Shown piece after piece: positions 62,860-64,000 of a stretch of 64,000 nt of DNA; within the stretch, counting starts at the first letter, position 1; every line of letters starts with the position of its first letter. The DNA comes from Romanomermis culicivorax (Eukaryota; Nematoda; Enoplea; Mermithida; Mermithidae). The notes beneath the pieces are model-generated. The model saw only the letters and a list, made by a program, of their open reading frames with translations. It searched no databases and was not told where the DNA came from. The stretch spans positions 434,001 to 498,000 of the forward strand of contig CAWUHX010000215.1 in NCBI GenBank assembly GCA_963922205.1, given 5' to 3'. Position numbers and translations under genes: made by a program.

Positions 62860-64000
62860 TGAAAATTTTTCTTTTCTTTGTTTTAGACTTTCGCACAGGA
62901 TATTCAATGCCTACAACTTCATGCATCAACGATTTCCGGTTACCATTCTGTCGAACAAACCATGATCAAAGAAGGCTTCATCCGCCAACAACCCAATGGA
63001 CCTATTCGACCACTCCGTCGTCACACCTCGAAACGACCAACAACCACGGACACGCCGCACAACCCTCACCACTAACCACAGCAAGGACGAGGACGCCCTT
63101 TTTCGAAGGACCACCGTTTCACGTGCCGCTCAATCTCTCCAATGTCACGTGATCCAAATCATGTCAACATTTTACTTTTTCTCCATGTTTTGTTAACGTG
63201 AATTCGTTTTTCGTTTGTTTTGTTTCTGCACATGCATTTTGTGTTCATTGTTATATTTTTCATGCATTTTTATGTTTCATTTTCGTTGTATTTTATTTCT
63301 TTTCGCACGCGGGCTACAGTAGGCCCTTTAGCTATAAACTTCCGCCAAACGGGCTCCACGAGCACATGGCTATTTTTGGTGCATTCCATGCATCTCTTAT
63401 CACAAAAATTAGCCTCGTTTTTTTCTGCAAAAACGACTAGCTAAGAAGTTTTAGCTAAAGATGCTCATATGCTTAGCATAGGCACTGCAGTCGGCCCCAA
63501 TGCTAAAGGCATGTGAGCGAAAAAAATGTCTTTGTGCACATAGGCATCTTCTGCATCACATCTAGCTGCAGAAGTTAGCTTGGACGCTGAGAAACTCTGC
63601 CAAAGCTGCAGCTGTAGCCAAAAATGTCCTTAAAAGGACATGTTTCTTTAACCTTTCACTCACTTTTGGGTTCACCCAAGCTTCCATTCGGTTGTTGTAA
63701 CTCTGCATCCGCCGCTCCTCAAATTTGCATATTTTTTTATACTCGTCTGCATCCGCCGCCTTTTATTTCAAATAAATTTCATAAACTTGCATCACTTACT
63801 GTGTGTGCCGCCTATTCTACATACTGTACCTGTCCCTCATCCGTGCCAGGTTCCCGACCGCCCCGGTTAACAGAAAATAATCGAGAGTCGCCTCCCGATC
63901 CCCAACACCCGTTGCCCAAGAACCGTGTAGATCGCATCCCCATTCCTTGTCCGAAAACCGAAAGTTCCCAGGGACCTGCCACCCGTTTCGTCGAATCCTT
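62860..64000 (+). repeat. Element C 3' LTR region, truncated by the window
   Basis: Non-coding sequence homologous to B's split LTR (reverse complement of 32582-33150 followed by 15756-15380), with landmarks 'aaaatttttcttttc', 'atgcattttgtgt', 'gctacagtaggcc', 'gcataggca', 'gtccttaaaagga' and 'ctgcatccgccg'. The exact LTR start is uncertain. It includes the uninterrupted counterpart of the Polinton target (about 63445-63460). Confidence 0.75.

Larger units (their letters stand above)
54955..64000 (+). mobile_element. Ty3/gypsy-like element C, 5' part missing, 3' LTR cut by window
   Basis: Plus-strand relative of element B with the same order: middle frame, envelope-like gene, two retropepsins, RT, RNase H, integrase, LTR. 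Homology to B starts near 54955, inside the middle frame, so gag and the 5' LTR are absent or unrecognisable. At least five in-frame stops, and two integrase catalytic Asp codons read Asn. It serves as the uninterrupted reference for both insertions in B. Confidence 0.85.

Overview
This window looks like animal (metazoan, probably invertebrate) nuclear DNA built almost entirely from transposable elements. The evidence is spliced genes with short GT..AG introns (about 50-80 nt), a complete Maverick/Polinton, three Ty3/gypsy-type retroelements carrying an envelope-like gene, and A+T-rich non-coding repeats. I see no host housekeeping gene, no rRNA and no convincing functional tRNA. The species cannot be named from the sequence.

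Layout. (1) 1-14640 is non-coding repeat mosaic: at least two long modules (called U and V here) recur in both orientations, studded with short perfect palindromes and about 14 GC hairpins of the type CCGGCGC-loop-GCGCCGG. One V copy is split by two non-autonomous DNA transposons with 8-bp target duplications (9783-10527 and 10843-12218, the second hAT-like). (2) About 14800-53080 is a nested block. The host is a degenerate minus-strand Ty3-like element, 'B'. A 16819-bp Polinton (15757-32575, 6-bp target duplication GTCTTT) sits inside B's 3' LTR. A second minus-strand Ty3-like element, 'A' (38061-48837, about 977-bp LTRs, 4-bp target duplication CAAC), sits between B's envelope-like and protease regions. 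(3) About 54955-64000 is element 'C', a plus-strand relative of B, without a visible 5' part and cut by the window end in its 3' LTR.

The Polinton appears intact. It has a 10-exon protein-primed DNA polymerase B (coding exons sum to 1475 codons), packaging ATPase, chromodomain integrase, adenain-like protease, penton-like minor capsid, double-jelly-roll major capsid and small conserved virion-type proteins. It also has less expected genes: a secreted Cys-rich protein, a one-pass membrane protein, and a spliced minus-strand gene that starts inside the right terminal inverted repeat and resembles tandem PC4-type ssDNA-binding domains. Together these encode replication, integration, maturation and capsid assembly of a virus-like transposon.

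The most unusual feature is the gene order of A, B and C. Each carries a membrane glycoprotein (signal peptide, Cys-rich ectodomain, C-terminal transmembrane segment; mononegavirus/chuvirus-like in my reading) between gag and pol instead of after integrase. Each has two retropepsin domains; in A one lies on either side of the glycoprotein, and the glycoprotein is fused in frame to the second protease and the start of reverse transcriptase. All three copies carry stops, frameshifts or catalytic substitutions and are annotated as broken.
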